Origin: an uncultured Spirochaetaceae bacterium
GTDB taxonomy: Bacteria > Spirochaetota > Spirochaetia > Treponematales > Treponemataceae
Length of the DNA stretch: 64,000 nucleotides
Direction: 5' to 3'
NCBI GenBank assembly: GCA_902792795.1
Contig: CADBBB010000005.1
Location: 1 to 64,000, forward strand
The position numbers and the translations under genes were made by a program. The notes beneath the pieces are model-generated. The model made no database searches and was not told the origin of the DNA. It was given only the letters and a program-made list of their open reading frames with translations. Every line of letters begins with the position of its first letter. Position 1 is the first letter of the stretch. Positions 48,984 to 58,639 of the stretch are shown here, one piece after another.

Positions 48984-51302
48984 ATGAAAAAGGCAACATT
49001 CACAAAACAAAAGAGCGGCGCTTCTTTTGCCGCGGTTCTCTTGTCCGCCGCGCTGTTGGCGGGCTGCTCGGACATGTTCCAAGAGCGCGTCGCCATGACT
49101 CCAGCCACAAACGGCGTGACGATTGCAAAAATATTTCAAACAAAGCTTGAAATAGAAAAGCTCGACGCGCCCAAGCAAATCTTTGTCACCAACGGCGAAT
49201 ACAACGACAAAATCATAGTCAGCTGGGAAAAGGTTCAAGGCGCGCGCTCGTACCGCCTTGAACGCGCCAAAAGTTCGCAAAAGGACGCAAACGGCGACTG
49301 GGTCATTCCTGACGAAGGCGCTTTTGAAACCCTTCCCCATTCAAACTTTATAGTTGGAACAAGCTTTACCGACACAATCATCGACAACACGCCCGCAAAC
49401 CTTTTGAACTACACAAACGAAGCCTACGGCTGCGCTTACTTTTACCGCGTGCTTGCCGAAAATAAAATTGACAAATACGAAGAAAGCGACTGGTACCCCA
49501 ACTACTACAAGGAACAAGAAGAAGGCCAGCCCGTGCCGGAGCCGGATCCCAGCGCGGAAGGAATTCTTTTGACGCCTCCCTCCGGAGTAAAGGCGTCTTG
49601 CGGAAAATATACCGACGCGGTGGACATTTCTTGGACAAAAGCGCTCGGTTCAATTTCCAGCTACAGAATTTACCGCAGCCTCAACAGCGACGGAAGTTCC
49701 GGAACGCAAATCGCCACCGTTTATGGAAACACGGCCAGCCTCAAGCTCGACGTTGAACCGGCCAACCAAGGCACAGAATATTACTTTACTGTAGTTTCTG
49801 TCGGAGCCACTGGCAACGAAAGCGTCTCAAGTCCCGTGGCCTTGGGATACGCCCTAAAGCCCGGCGCTCCTGGCCAGGTTACGGACGTTACAGTAGAAAA
49901 AGGCCGCGGCGAAACAACGACAGAAGGCGTTAAAATTACATGGGCAGAGGCCAGCGGCGCCGAAGGCTACAGAGTTTACCGCTACTCTTCCGTAGATTCA
50001 TCGCAAAAAAAATTGAATATGACTGACCCGACAAAACTTGAATTGACCGACACGGACAAATTAAAGACAAATATTTTTTACTACTATCAAGTTCAGGCCT
50101 ATTGCACGTTGAATGGAGAAGAAGTGAGCGGCGCCATGTCTGAGTCCGGCGACGATTCAGAAAACCCGGCCGAAGCCTATCTTCTTAGCCCGCCGCAAAC
50201 CGTAGCGGTAAAGAAAATTCAAAACGACACCACGCAAAACAAAATAATTTTTAGCGCGGCGATGGGCAGCAAAGATTGCTCTTACAATTCCGAAGCGACA
50301 ATTAAAAAGGCGGACTGGAAGTCTTATACCTACTATGTATACGGAAGCGACAACGCGTCCGGCGGCTTCAGTAAAATTGCGGAATTTGTTTCGCCGGCAA
50401 AATCTGATGAAGAAGGCTTGTACGAAGACTTTGTTCCCAGCTACAAATTCTACAAAGTTTCGGTTGTGAACGGTTCGGCGGAAAGCGAACCTTCCGCGGC
50501 CATAGCGCCCGCTCCTTACGCGGCGCAAAAATTAACCGTAACCAAAAACGGAGCCATTCCGGGCTACACCAACAGCGACTCCAACGCCAACGCAAACGGC
50601 GTTCACGCCATAAAGCTCACATGGGAAGCTCCTACAGGCGGCGCGGACGGAGGCTACAACATTTACCGCTCCACAAAACCCGCAAGCGGCTTTAAAAAAA
50701 TCAACGAAAGCCCGATTACAGAAACGTCTTTCATTTACAAAGACGAACAGGCCAAGGCCGGAAACTACTACTACTACCGCGTCCTGTCGCTCAACTCTTT
50801 GGGCCAGGGCGCCAACTATTCCAACACCGACCACGGCTACGGAGCGCTCACTACATATCAGTATGTGCGCGAGTACATAAAGACCACGCTCAACTCGCAA
50901 AAAAAGCTCACGCTCATGCACAAGAGCGGAAACACCGCCAAGCTTGGAACAGAAAGCGCCCAGGGAGCGATAAGCGGCTCCCTCAGTTACGACGCGCATG
51001 TAGACGGCCTTAGCGGACGCGTAATCATGCACTACGACAACTATGCCGACTTCTACATTATGGACGACAAGAGCCTTGGAGTTTACTTCCTGCTCAACGG
51101 AAACACCAACACAAGCGCGGGCATGGACACAAACGGCACTATGGACGGAACAGTCACTGTAAAGGGAATGTATCCGGGAAGCGTAGTTTACGACAACATT
51201 AAAATTAAAGGCGGAGCGGCCGGAGGCGGAACCTACGGCGTGACCCGCACAGGAATAGACAGCTCGGCTGTTCAGGCCGACTGGACATGGGGAGAAAAAT
51301 AA
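48984..51302 (+). CDS. Fibronectin type III lipoprotein 2
   Basis: 772 residues; lipoprotein signal ends in LLAGC. Several FN3 modules are visible: KIIVSWEKVQGARSYRLERA near 75, AVDISWTKALGSISSYRIYR near 210, GVKITWAEASGAEGYRVYRY near 315 and AIKLTWEAPTGGADGGYNIY near 540. The C-terminal 150 residues are Gly/Tyr/Asp-rich with no recognised fold. It is a smaller relative of the preceding lipoprotein, joined to it with no spacer. Confidence 0.82.
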   Translation: MKKATFTKQKSGASFAAVLLSAALLAGCSDMFQERVAMTPATNGVTIAKIFQTKLEIEKLDAPKQIFVTNGEYNDKIIVSWEKVQGARSYRLERAKSSQKDANGDWVIPDEGAFETLPHSNFIVGTSFTDTIIDNTPANLLNYTNEAYGCAYFYRVLAENKIDKYEESDWYPNYYKEQEEGQPVPEPDPSAEGILLTPPSGVKASCGKYTDAVDISWTKALGSISSYRIYRSLNSDGSSGTQIATVYGNTASLKLDVEPANQGTEYYFTVVSVGATGNESVSSPVALGYALKPGAPGQVTDVTVEKGRGETTTEGVKITWAEASGAEGYRVYRYSSVDSSQKKLNMTDPTKLELTDTDKLKTNIFYYYQVQAYCTLNGEEVSGAMSESGDDSENPAEAYLLSPPQTVAVKKIQNDTTQNKIIFSAAMGSKDCSYNSEATIKKADWKSYTYYVYGSDNASGGFSKIAEFVSPAKSDEEGLYEDFVPSYKFYKVSVVNGSAESEPSAAIAPAPYAAQKLTVTKNGAIPGYTNSDSNANANGVHAIKLTWEAPTGGADGGYNIYRSTKPASGFKKINESPITETSFIYKDEQAKAGNYYYYRVLSLNSLGQGANYSNTDHGYGALTTYQYVREYIKTTLNSQKKLTLMHKSGNTAKLGTESAQGAISGSLSYDAHVDGLSGRVIMHYDNYADFYIMDDKSLGVYFLLNGNTNTSAGMDTNGTMDGTVTVKGMYPGSVVYDNIKIKGGAAGGGTYGVTRTGIDSSAVQADWTWGEK

Positions 51303-51303
51303 A

Positions 51304-51651
51304 ATGAAAAATTTAAAACGTGTTTTTGCCGCAGTTTTGATTGGAACTTTGTTCGCAGCGCTTTGCGCCTCGTGCTACACGCCAAGCCCGCTTTACGGCG
51401 CTTGGTCGGACAACGCCGGCAACAAAATCAGCTTTGCCGATGACGGCACTTTTAGCGCCACAATCATCGACACAAACGGAGACGTTCAAAACTACTCCGG
51501 CGACTACTCTGTAGTGGAAAACATCATTTCCTTTTCCAAGGAAGACGGAAGCATCAACAGCGAATGGGACATTCGCGGCGGCATCCTTTACTTGACATGG
51601 TTTGACGCTTACGGAGAGGCGATAAGCCTCATCCTTTACCATACGGCATAA
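51304..51651 (+). CDS. Small lipocalin-like lipoprotein
   Basis: 115 residues. The lipoprotein signal ends in LCASC, and a short lipocalin-like beta-domain follows (LYGAWSDNAGNKISFADDGT; SGDYSVVENIISF; GGILYLTWFD). Such domains bind small ligands or serve as assembly tags. It starts 1 nt after the FN3 lipoprotein stop and precedes the barrel gene. Confidence 0.75.
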   Translation: MKNLKRVFAAVLIGTLFAALCASCYTPSPLYGAWSDNAGNKISFADDGTFSATIIDTNGDVQNYSGDYSVVENIISFSKEDGSINSEWDIRGGILYLTWFDAYGEAISLILYHTA

Positions 51652-51666
51652 TCGGAGCGAGCCACG

Positions 51667-52668
51667 ATGAAGCGCTTTAAGACACAAATGGCGGCCGCCG
51701 CTCTTCTTTTGCTGGGCGCGTTGGCCTTTGCCAAAAAAGAAGAAATGACCGTCTTGCACACCGGCACCGGAACAAAAATCTCCAATCCGGTACCTGACGA
51801 AGAGACTCCCGGCCACTGGGCCACAATCAACGAATTGATTGAACAGCAAGGCCGCAAGTTCAGCTTGCTCCACAATTGGGGCGTGGCGTGGGGCTCCATA
51901 ACCCGCATTCAAAAGCAGTCCAACCGCTCAAACTTTGTTTGGAACGACCAATTGGTGGGCGCCTATTACGAGATGACCACCAACAACTTTTTGACGATGG
52001 GCCATTACGTCAACGTGGACTTGTTCGCGCGCAACGCTTTCTTTTATCCCTACTCGTACACCTTTAACAAAATCAAGCAAGAGATGACGCAAACCCTTTT
52101 GTACGGCTTTGATTTTTTTACCGGCGTAAAATTTTCCATGAACATTTGGGATTGGGTCACACTGAGCGCAAAGCCAGGCGCCCACCTTTACTACCAGCTG
52201 CACGACAAATGGCACTACCTTCACTTGGGAGCGGGCCTTGGACTTGAAATTGAAATGCCTATTTCCAGCCGTTGGTCATTCAACATCGGCGGCATTTGGA
52301 CTTGGGACAACGCCAACCTTGGCTCCAACCAGCGCATGCGGCCCTTTGACTACGCTTGGGAATATCAGGCGCAACTTGGCTTCCGCTACTCAAAGAAAAA
52401 GCTCAACCCCAAGAGCTTTGTAAAATACTCGCCGAGGCCGCCCAAGACAAAAAAAGTCCGCGCGCTAAAGCCCAAAACGGACAAGCCCGCCGTGTACCAA
52501 AGCCCTTCAAAAGAGGCCAAAAAAAAGAAGTCTAAAAACAAGGGCGCCGAAGCCCCCGCGCAAAGCGCAGCCCCCGCGGAAGAGCCTAAAGAACAAGCCG
52601 CTCCCGCAAAGAAGAGCGTAAAGCCCGCGGAAACAAAACCGCAGACGGTGGAGCAAATAAACCGCTAA
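51667..52668 (+). CDS. Outer-membrane barrel protein with basic Ala/Pro/Lys tail
   Basis: 333 residues. A signal peptide (about 1-20) precedes a beta-rich region (about 40-240: NWGVAWGSITRIQKQ; YVNVDLFARNAFFYPYS; LHLGAGLGLEIEMPIS; LGFRYSKKK) consistent with an outer-membrane barrel. The last 80 residues are a Lys/Pro/Ala tail (KKKSKNKGAEAPAQSAAPAE) that could reach peptidoglycan. It ends the four-gene FN3 operon. No paralogy to the barrel at 41235-42254 is obvious beyond general style. Confidence 0.75.
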   Translation: MKRFKTQMAAAALLLLGALAFAKKEEMTVLHTGTGTKISNPVPDEETPGHWATINELIEQQGRKFSLLHNWGVAWGSITRIQKQSNRSNFVWNDQLVGAYYEMTTNNFLTMGHYVNVDLFARNAFFYPYSYTFNKIKQEMTQTLLYGFDFFTGVKFSMNIWDWVTLSAKPGAHLYYQLHDKWHYLHLGAGLGLEIEMPISSRWSFNIGGIWTWDNANLGSNQRMRPFDYAWEYQAQLGFRYSKKKLNPKSFVKYSPRPPKTKKVRALKPKTDKPAVYQSPSKEAKKKKSKNKGAEAPAQSAAPAEEPKEQAAPAKKSVKPAETKPQTVEQINR

Positions 52669-52707
52669 CAGAAATTCTTTCGCGTCCGCCGCAAATGGCG
52701 GCGCGAA

Positions 52708-55700
52708 TCAAGCGTTGGCGGCGGCCTGCCGCGCGCTTATCAAATCGGAAATAGTTTGAATCAACAAAGTGGGATTGATTGGCTTTGAAAGGTGCGTGTT
52801 CATTCCCGCGTCCAAGCACTTTTGGATATCCTCTTGGAACGCGTTGGCCGTAAGCGCGACAATTGGAATGATCTTGGCGTCCTGGCGCTCGATTTTGCGC
52901 AAAAGGCCGGCGCTTTCTATGCCGCCCATAACCGGCATCATGACGTCCATCAACACAAGGTCGAACTCGCCGTCCGCGCTTTCGGAGAACCTGTCCAGCG
53001 CCACCAAGCCGTTTTCGGCGATGGTGACTTGCATGCCGTTCTTTTGAAGGACGCGCTTGGCGATTTCTTGGTTGAGCGCGTTGTCTTCCACCAAAAGAAT
53101 TTTCTTGCCTGTAAGGTCGATGAGCTCCTTTTTCTTTTCCTGGCCGTCAGACGCGGGCGCGTCGCCGTAATTGGCTTCTATAATTTCTATGTCGATGTTT
53201 ATCTTGAATGTTGTTCCTTCGCCGGGCGCGGACTCGCACTTTATGCTTCCTTCCATGAGCTGGACAAGGTTCTTTACGATGGAAAGGCCAAGGCCGGTTC
53301 CCTGCTTGTTCACGGAGTTGGCGTCCTGCGTAAAGGCCTCGAACATTACCTTTTGGAATTCCTTTGTCATGCCGCTGCCGGTGTCGCTGACAACCAATTC
53401 AAGTCCAAGTTTTTTGTCGGTCTTGGAAGTGACGTTGACCAAAAATTCTATCCTTCCGTCAGGCGGCGTGAACTTTGAGGCGTTGGACAAAAGGTTCATG
53501 ATGATTTGCTGCAAGTGCATTTTGTCCACGTTGACATAATAATTCATGTAGCGCTTGGGGTCTTGGTTGCAGTAGAAGTTTATCTTCCTTGCTTCGCACA
53601 TGGCCGCCGCCTGGGTGCAAACAAATTCCAGCATTTCGCCAAGGCTGGACTTGCTCTTGCGGATTTCCAACTTTCCGCTTTCAATCTTGGCCATGTCAAG
53701 AATGTCGTTCAAAAGGCTTACCATGTACTTTGACGACGACTTGATTTTGCGCAAATCTTCTTTTATGGCTTCCGGCTTGTCAATCTCGTCTTCGGCCAAT
53801 TCCGCGATGCCGATGACGCCGTTCATCGGAGTGCGCAAGTCGTGGCTCATGCGCGAAAGGAAGTCGCTCTTTGAGGCGTTGGCTTTTTCCGCCTGCTCGA
53901 TGGCTTTGGACAGCTTTTCGTTCTGCAACTTTTCAAAGAGCGTAATGTCCGTGATGTCGCGGCAAATAAAGACGATGATGTTTTGGTTTCCGTTCAAGAA
54001 ATAAGAGTGAACCTGCTTTATCGCGATGCGCAAGTTGTCGGTAATGATTTCAAACGTGCAGTTGGCGGCCAACTTGTCCTTGAGGCGGACAGTAAGATAC
54101 TTGAGCGCGAAAAAGTCTTGCACCTGCGTCTTGTCCTTGCTGCTTATCACGTCCGACACTGTCTTTTCTATCATCGCGTAATAGTCAACCTCGTCGTTGT
54201 CCATAGGAAGCCACGTGGCGTCCTTTGCGTGGTGAATGAAGTGGCAGCGCGCGTTGGACAAATCAAGCCAGAAAATGTACTCAACTTCCTCGTCCAAAAC
54301 AGAGTCTTTTGAAATTGACATAATCTTTGTGTTGGTTATGTCGCGCAAGTAAATGTTGGCTTCTATGCAGTTTGTGTGCGGGTTGGAAGTGAGCTCAACG
54401 CTAAGGCGGAACCAACGGATTATGCCAGTCTTGAACCTATAGTAAAAGTCCCATTCCTTTGAGCGCGTTCCGTTCATGAACATTGTGAGCAATTCTTTGC
54501 GGGTCAAGGCGCCGGAAAGATTTTGGTTTTGGTCGTGCGTCGTGGAAACAGACACGATGGCTTCCAACTCGTTGTCGGCCGTTGTGTCCAGCATGGCGCG
54601 GTTCAACTCGGCCACGTTGACCATTCGTTCCATAATGACGTTGCTGGTAAGGTTCAACCTTGTGTACGCCGGATATTCCTTGCTCACAAAAGAACGGTAC
54701 GACATTTCGCCTTCGTATTCCTCTTCGGCGCGCTTGCGGTTGGTGATGTCAATCGCGGTGGCTATGGCCTTTGTGACCTTGCCGCCCTTTTGCTCAATTA
54801 TTTTATAAACAATGTGCTTCCACCTTGTTGTGGTCAAGTGGGTGTGGATGTCCTCTTGCAAAAGCGGCAAGTCTATTGAAACCGTTTCCTTTCCGCCCTT
54901 AAGTTCGCCGATGATTTCGTTGTATTTGTCCAAATACTCTTCTGGAATGATGCCGCTGTCTATCCAGCCCTGCGCGATGTCGCCGCCAAACTGGCGCTCT
55001 TCATCGTCGATGTTGTCGTCAAGAAAAATTTCCTCGTCGTCGCGGTCAAAGTAACATTCCCAAAAGAGAGCGTCGCTCTGGCTCACAATCGCGTTGAGCT
55101 TTGAGCGCTCCTCGTCAACCTGCCCGCTAAGCGTCTTGATTTTATTTAGGAACAAGAAGACAAAAATTACAATCGCGGGCAAGAGCAAAAACGCGGAGAT
55201 TAAAATGGCCACCAAAACGTTGCGTCCGTTCACAGAGTTTTGGTCGTCGTTTATAAAAACGGTCTTTGTGTTCAACGAACTCTTGACGATGTTGAATTTT
55301 TTCATTTGCGCCACGTCAAAAAAGTAGTTGGGCTCGATGGGCCGCGTGGTGCCGTAAGTTTTTATCATCGTCTTGTATACGCCAAAATTCTTAAAGAGCT
55401 GCGTCACCGCGTCGCAAATTTTATCAACGGAAGCAAAATATCCGCCCAAGATTCCTTCGCCATAACAAATGTCGTGGCAAGTGAAAACCGGGTTTTCGGA
55501 ATTGCGCGTGAACACTTTGACCATTTCTTCGGAACGCACGGCGTTTCCGTTAAGCTCCGCGGCGGAAGGCAAGAACAAAATGGAGCACTTGTCCAAGCTC
55601 TTTGCGTAGCTGGCCAGCTGCGAAACAGAAAGCCCCCGCACGTTTTTAAAAACCGCGTCAATGTCAAATTTGGACCTTATCGAATCGATGAAAACCCGTT

Positions 55701-56253
55701 GCCCGTCGTCGCTTCCTAAAAAGACAATCTTTCGTCTGCGCGGAAAAAGGGAGTTGATCAACTTTATGTTCTCTTCGATGTAAGGCTCGTCAACAACGAT
55801 GTGAGTGTTTTGCATTCTAAGGGCTTCGTCGTATTCCGGGCCGCGCTGGATTCCCACGGCTACAAGAGGAATGCCCTTAAAAAACAGGTCGCGCTTTTCC
55901 TGAACAAATTTCAAGGCGATGGAATCGGCGGCGATCACAAAATCAATTCCGCTCATGCTCAAAAACTTGCCGTAAAAATTGTCAAAGCCGTCAAAATCTT
56001 CTTTTTCAAATCCGGAAGTGTCGCCGCCTACAAATTGGTACATGACCTTGTAATTTATTGGAAGCGAGGCCGAAAGGCTGTTGACTTGCTTTTGATAATA
56101 TTGGTCGGTAATCTCAAAAGAACTGAGGAACAAAATTCGCTTTTGATCCGTGTCGCCGTTAGCGTCGGCGACAGGCGCGGCAAAAATGGTTCCCAAAGAG
56201 AAAAGCAATATTATGGCTGACGGCAAAAGCGTCTTTACGCGCAATTTTCGCAT
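52708..56253 (-). CDS. Hybrid sensor histidine kinase/response regulator with periplasmic binding-protein sensor
   Basis: 1181 residues from the ATG at 56253. Signal/TM1 (about 1-25); a periplasmic binding-protein-like sensor (about 35-340, starting RILFLSSFEITDQYYQKQ, with FVIAADSIALKFVQ and PLVAVGIQRG); TM2 near 360-383; PAS-type domains (about 390-780); a HisKA with the phospho-His near 804 in MSHDLRTPMNGV; an ATPase domain (NLLSNASKFTPPD; SDTGSGM; GTGLGLSIVK). The C-terminal receiver has the phospho-Asp near 1102 in LMDVMMPVMGG. No output-domain gene or partner is adjacent. Confidence 0.92.
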   Translation of the reverse strand: MRKLRVKTLLPSAIILLFSLGTIFAAPVADANGDTDQKRILFLSSFEITDQYYQKQVNSLSASLPINYKVMYQFVGGDTSGFEKEDFDGFDNFYGKFLSMSGIDFVIAADSIALKFVQEKRDLFFKGIPLVAVGIQRGPEYDEALRMQNTHIVVDEPYIEENIKLINSLFPRRRKIVFLGSDDGQRVFIDSIRSKFDIDAVFKNVRGLSVSQLASYAKSLDKCSILFLPSAAELNGNAVRSEEMVKVFTRNSENPVFTCHDICYGEGILGGYFASVDKICDAVTQLFKNFGVYKTMIKTYGTTRPIEPNYFFDVAQMKKFNIVKSSLNTKTVFINDDQNSVNGRNVLVAILISAFLLLPAIVIFVFLFLNKIKTLSGQVDEERSKLNAIVSQSDALFWECYFDRDDEEIFLDDNIDDEERQFGGDIAQGWIDSGIIPEEYLDKYNEIIGELKGGKETVSIDLPLLQEDIHTHLTTTRWKHIVYKIIEQKGGKVTKAIATAIDITNRKRAEEEYEGEMSYRSFVSKEYPAYTRLNLTSNVIMERMVNVAELNRAMLDTTADNELEAIVSVSTTHDQNQNLSGALTRKELLTMFMNGTRSKEWDFYYRFKTGIIRWFRLSVELTSNPHTNCIEANIYLRDITNTKIMSISKDSVLDEEVEYIFWLDLSNARCHFIHHAKDATWLPMDNDEVDYYAMIEKTVSDVISSKDKTQVQDFFALKYLTVRLKDKLAANCTFEIITDNLRIAIKQVHSYFLNGNQNIIVFICRDITDITLFEKLQNEKLSKAIEQAEKANASKSDFLSRMSHDLRTPMNGVIGIAELAEDEIDKPEAIKEDLRKIKSSSKYMVSLLNDILDMAKIESGKLEIRKSKSSLGEMLEFVCTQAAAMCEARKINFYCNQDPKRYMNYYVNVDKMHLQQIIMNLLSNASKFTPPDGRIEFLVNVTSKTDKKLGLELVVSDTGSGMTKEFQKVMFEAFTQDANSVNKQGTGLGLSIVKNLVQLMEGSIKCESAPGEGTTFKINIDIEIIEANYGDAPASDGQEKKKELIDLTGKKILLVEDNALNQEIAKRVLQKNGMQVTIAENGLVALDRFSESADGEFDLVLMDVMMPVMGGIESAGLLRKIERQDAKIIPIVALTANAFQEDIQKCLDAGMNTHLSKPINPTLLIQTISDLISARQAAANA

Positions 56254-56265
56254 GATATACATTCT

Positions 56266-56271
56266 ATTATA
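56266..56271 (-). promoter_or_regulatory. -10 of the hybrid kinase gene
   Basis: Minus strand TATAAT, 12 nt before the ATG at 56253, with TTGGAC 18 bp upstream. The 5' leader would be about 5 nt, nearly leaderless. Confidence 0.55.
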
Positions 56272-56317
56272 ACACGACTTTAAAAAAAAGTCCAAAGAAA
56301 AATTTATCACGCCTGTC

Positions 56318-56340
56318 ATTGTCGGGCTTGTCCCGACAAT
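56318..56340. terminator. Hairpin after the M14 gene pair
   Basis: Perfect ATTGTCGGG / CCCGACAAT arms, 5-nt loop, 3 nt beyond the M14 stop at 56344 on the minus strand. No strong T-run follows on either side. Confidence 0.5.
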
Positions 56341-56343
56341 CCT

Positions 56344-57273
56344 TTACTTAAGTATCAAATTGAAAACTGAAGAATGGCTGTAAGTGAGCGGATCGGACTG
56401 CATGTAAAAAATCGTTCCGTCCTTGGGCGAAACAATGTTGGAAACCACTTCATCTGTATAGGGATCGCGTATTTCGGCCAAAAGGTCACCGGCGCCCACT
56501 TCAAAGCCAACCTTAACTTTTGGAACAAAAAAGCCGGCCGAGGGCGCGCGCAGGGCCACCAAATCGGTCTGCGAATTTATTATTTTTGTCTCGTAGCCGC
56601 CCGGAATGTCGGTGGTGATGACGCCCTTGGCCTTTAGGAAAAGCAAAATAGAGCGCAAAACCGTGTGCGCCGAAGTCCTGTCGATGTAGTTTGTGGCGCT
56701 TGAATACAAGCTGAATCCTTGCACGCCGTTCATCTGCCAGTTGTAGTTGAGCGTGGTCTTTTCAAACGCGCGCGCGTTCCTAACTTGCACAAAGGGCATC
56801 TTAAAGTCTTTGGCGCTTTGCTCGCAGTTCAATTCCGTCTTGAAAATTTTTATGTGCGGCATGAACGTTCCGCTGATATAATATGAAGAAAGCTGGATTC
56901 CAAATTGGTAGTCTTTGGTGGCTTGGATTATTTTTCCCGCAAAGCGCTCTGTGCTGGCTCCGTCCACCTCTCCGGGAAAGGAACGGTTTATGTCAAAGTT
57001 GTTTATAGGCCAAAAGCGCTTGCGCGTGTTGAATGAATAAGTGTTGGCGCATGGAATGACAAGAATTTCATATCCTGGAACAAGCTCTCCGCCCGCCTCG
57101 ATTTGCTTTAGGCGGTTGACAAGGCGCGCGGCTATGAACTGCTGCTGGTATTCGTTTCCGCGCATTGGGCCCACGACGCAAACCGATTTTTTTCCGCTTC
57201 CAAAAATAAAGCCGCGGACTCGATAGTTGTCCCGGTAAAGCGCGGGCGAATCAATGACGCTAATTTCCTTCAT
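56344..57273 (-). CDS. M14/AstE-AspA family deacylase 2
   Basis: A 309-residue zinc carboxypeptidase-fold protein of the succinylglutamate desuccinylase/aspartoacylase group. It has the metal region VVGPMRGNEYQQQF where the family has GxHGxE, then the FPG motif (INRSFPGEVDGA). The usual zinc His-Gly-Glu is replaced by Arg-Gly-Asn-Glu, so catalysis is doubtful. It overlaps the previous gene by 14 nt and is its paralogue, which is notable because the partner retains HGDE. Substrate unknown. Confidence 0.75.
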   Translation of the reverse strand: MKEISVIDSPALYRDNYRVRGFIFGSGKKSVCVVGPMRGNEYQQQFIAARLVNRLKQIEAGGELVPGYEILVIPCANTYSFNTRKRFWPINNFDINRSFPGEVDGASTERFAGKIIQATKDYQFGIQLSSYYISGTFMPHIKIFKTELNCEQSAKDFKMPFVQVRNARAFEKTTLNYNWQMNGVQGFSLYSSATNYIDRTSAHTVLRSILLFLKAKGVITTDIPGGYETKIINSQTDLVALRAPSAGFFVPKVKVGFEVGAGDLLAEIRDPYTDEVVSNIVSPKDGTIFYMQSDPLTYSHSSVFNLILK

Positions 57274-58189
57274 TCAAAATTCTCCCCAACATAGAGCCGG
57301 TTTCCACAATCGGATATTCGCGCAAGGTGAACAAAAGGCCGTCGCATGGCGCCTTGATTTGGACCAAAACTTTTCCTTCCAGCGGCGTTATTATTTCTCC
57401 AAGCAAATCGCCTTTTTTTACGCGGCCGCCGCATTCAACCTTGCGGACAAAAAAACCGGCGGTCTTTGAAACAAGAACGCTTATGTCGCTGTCCTTGTCG
57501 GAACAAACAGGCTCGCGCGGCGCGGTTGTTTCTCCGCTCCACATTCCCATTTCTTTTAAGAGACAAAAAATTCCTTGCGTCAATTGTTCGGAAAGCGCGG
57601 CCGCGCAGTTCATCGCGATTCCCATGTCAACGACGGCGGCCGGAGTGTCGTTTTGGTTGAGAGTGTAAACCAAAGAATTTTCTTGCACCGAGCCGCTGTT
57701 GTGGACCCAAATCAAGTCCATGTTCAAATGGCGGGCAAAAGGCAAAATCCTGTCTTTGTATTTTGGCGGAATTCTAACTTGCGGAAGCTCGCGGATGAAT
57801 ATTGAGCTTGCGTGAATGTCCAGCGCGAAATCCGCGCCGCTCGCGTCCTCCAAAATTTTTGACGCGATGTATTCGGTCATCGTGCCGTTTGTCTCGCCGG
57901 GAAAAGTGCGGTTCATGTCCAAGTCAAAGGCCGGAATGCCGCGCGTTATGGAGTCGATTCCCAGCGGATTGAGCGCGGGATAGATGTCGAGCGTTCCGTG
58001 AAAGTTTTGCGGCGCCGCGTTTATCTTTTGCTGAACCAAGTGGCAGACAAGCTGGCCTTCAAGCTCGTCGCCGTGCAATCCGGTCAACAAGCAAAAACGC
58101 TTTTGGCTTCCCTCGCCTTTTATCGTGTTCTTTTTAATCGTAAGTTTTTCGTCAACCGGAAGGTCAACGCTCGCGACTACCGTTACCAT
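57260..58189 (-). CDS. M14/AstE-AspA family deacylase 1
   Basis: 309 residues from the ATG at 58189. Zinc-binding LTGLHGDELEGQLV (His-x-x-Glu type) near 48, the family DLDMNRTFPGE motif near 110, and a second metal His in ALDIHASS near 142. The C-terminal domain carries the barrel-like ending with GG.V.KGDLLGEI. These enzymes usually remove N-acyl groups from amino acids or short peptides. The start follows a -10 by 7 nt. It is coupled to its paralogue by a 14-nt overlap. Confidence 0.85.
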   Translation of the reverse strand: MVTVVASVDLPVDEKLTIKKNTIKGEGSQKRFCLLTGLHGDELEGQLVCHLVQQKINAAPQNFHGTLDIYPALNPLGIDSITRGIPAFDLDMNRTFPGETNGTMTEYIASKILEDASGADFALDIHASSIFIRELPQVRIPPKYKDRILPFARHLNMDLIWVHNSGSVQENSLVYTLNQNDTPAAVVDMGIAMNCAAALSEQLTQGIFCLLKEMGMWSGETTAPREPVCSDKDSDISVLVSKTAGFFVRKVECGGRVKKGDLLGEIITPLEGKVLVQIKAPCDGLLFTLREYPIVETGSMLGRILNEGN

Positions 58190-58196
58190 GAATGCT

Positions 58197-58225
58197 ATAG
58201 TAGCGCATTTTGCGCGCGTTTGCAA
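58197..58225 (-). promoter_or_regulatory. Leaderless promoter, TTGCAA-17-TACTAT (M14 pair)
   Basis: Minus strand: TTGCAA (58220-58225), 17-bp spacer ending AATGCGC, TACTAT (58197-58202), 7 nt before the ATG at 58189. Confidence 0.65.
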
Positions 58226-58230
58226 GACAA

Positions 58231-58259
58231 AAAAAAACCGCGCTGCCGCGCGGTTTTTT
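58231..58259. terminator. Intrinsic terminator of the HU gene
   Basis: CCGCGC / GCGCGG with a 4-nt loop between an A-run (58229-58237) and a T-run (58254-58259), 15 nt past the HU stop on the minus strand. Confidence 0.9.
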
Positions 58260-58273
58260 CTCGACGCAAAAAG

Positions 58274-58558
58274 TTATTTCTTGGCGCCGTTGACCAAGTC
58301 CTTGAGAGCCTTTCCGGGCTTGAACTTGGGTGTCTTGGCGGCGGCGATTTTGATCGTTTCGCCAGTCTTAGGATTGCGGCCAGTGCGGGCGGCGCGCTTT
58401 GAAACTTCAAACGTTCCAAAGCCAACCAAGGCGACATCGTCGCCCTTCTTGAGCGCTTTAGAAACGACGTCTGTAAATGTCTTTACAAAAGTTTCTGTGT
58501 CTTTCTTTGAAAGCTTTGATTCCGCGGCAATGGCGTCAACAAGTTCTGATTTGTTCAT
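58274..58558 (-). CDS. hup: HU-family DNA-binding protein
   Basis: A 94-residue histone-like protein that bends and compacts DNA as a dimer. It has the HU start [20 protein letters not shown], the [20 protein letters not shown] core and the beta-arm with [27 protein letters not shown] precedes the ATG, and a strong terminator follows, matching high expression. Confidence 0.95.
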   Translation of the reverse strand: MNKSELVDAIAAESKLSKKDTETFVKTFTDVVSKALKKGDDVALVGFGTFEVSKRAARTGRNPKTGETIKIAAAKTPKFKPGKALKDLVNGAKK

Positions 58559-58639
58559 TTTTTCTTTCCCCCAAAAAAATGTTCTTAAGTGTTATGTTTT
58601 TATTTTACAAGAACTTTTAAAAAATTTCAAGCCCCTCGC

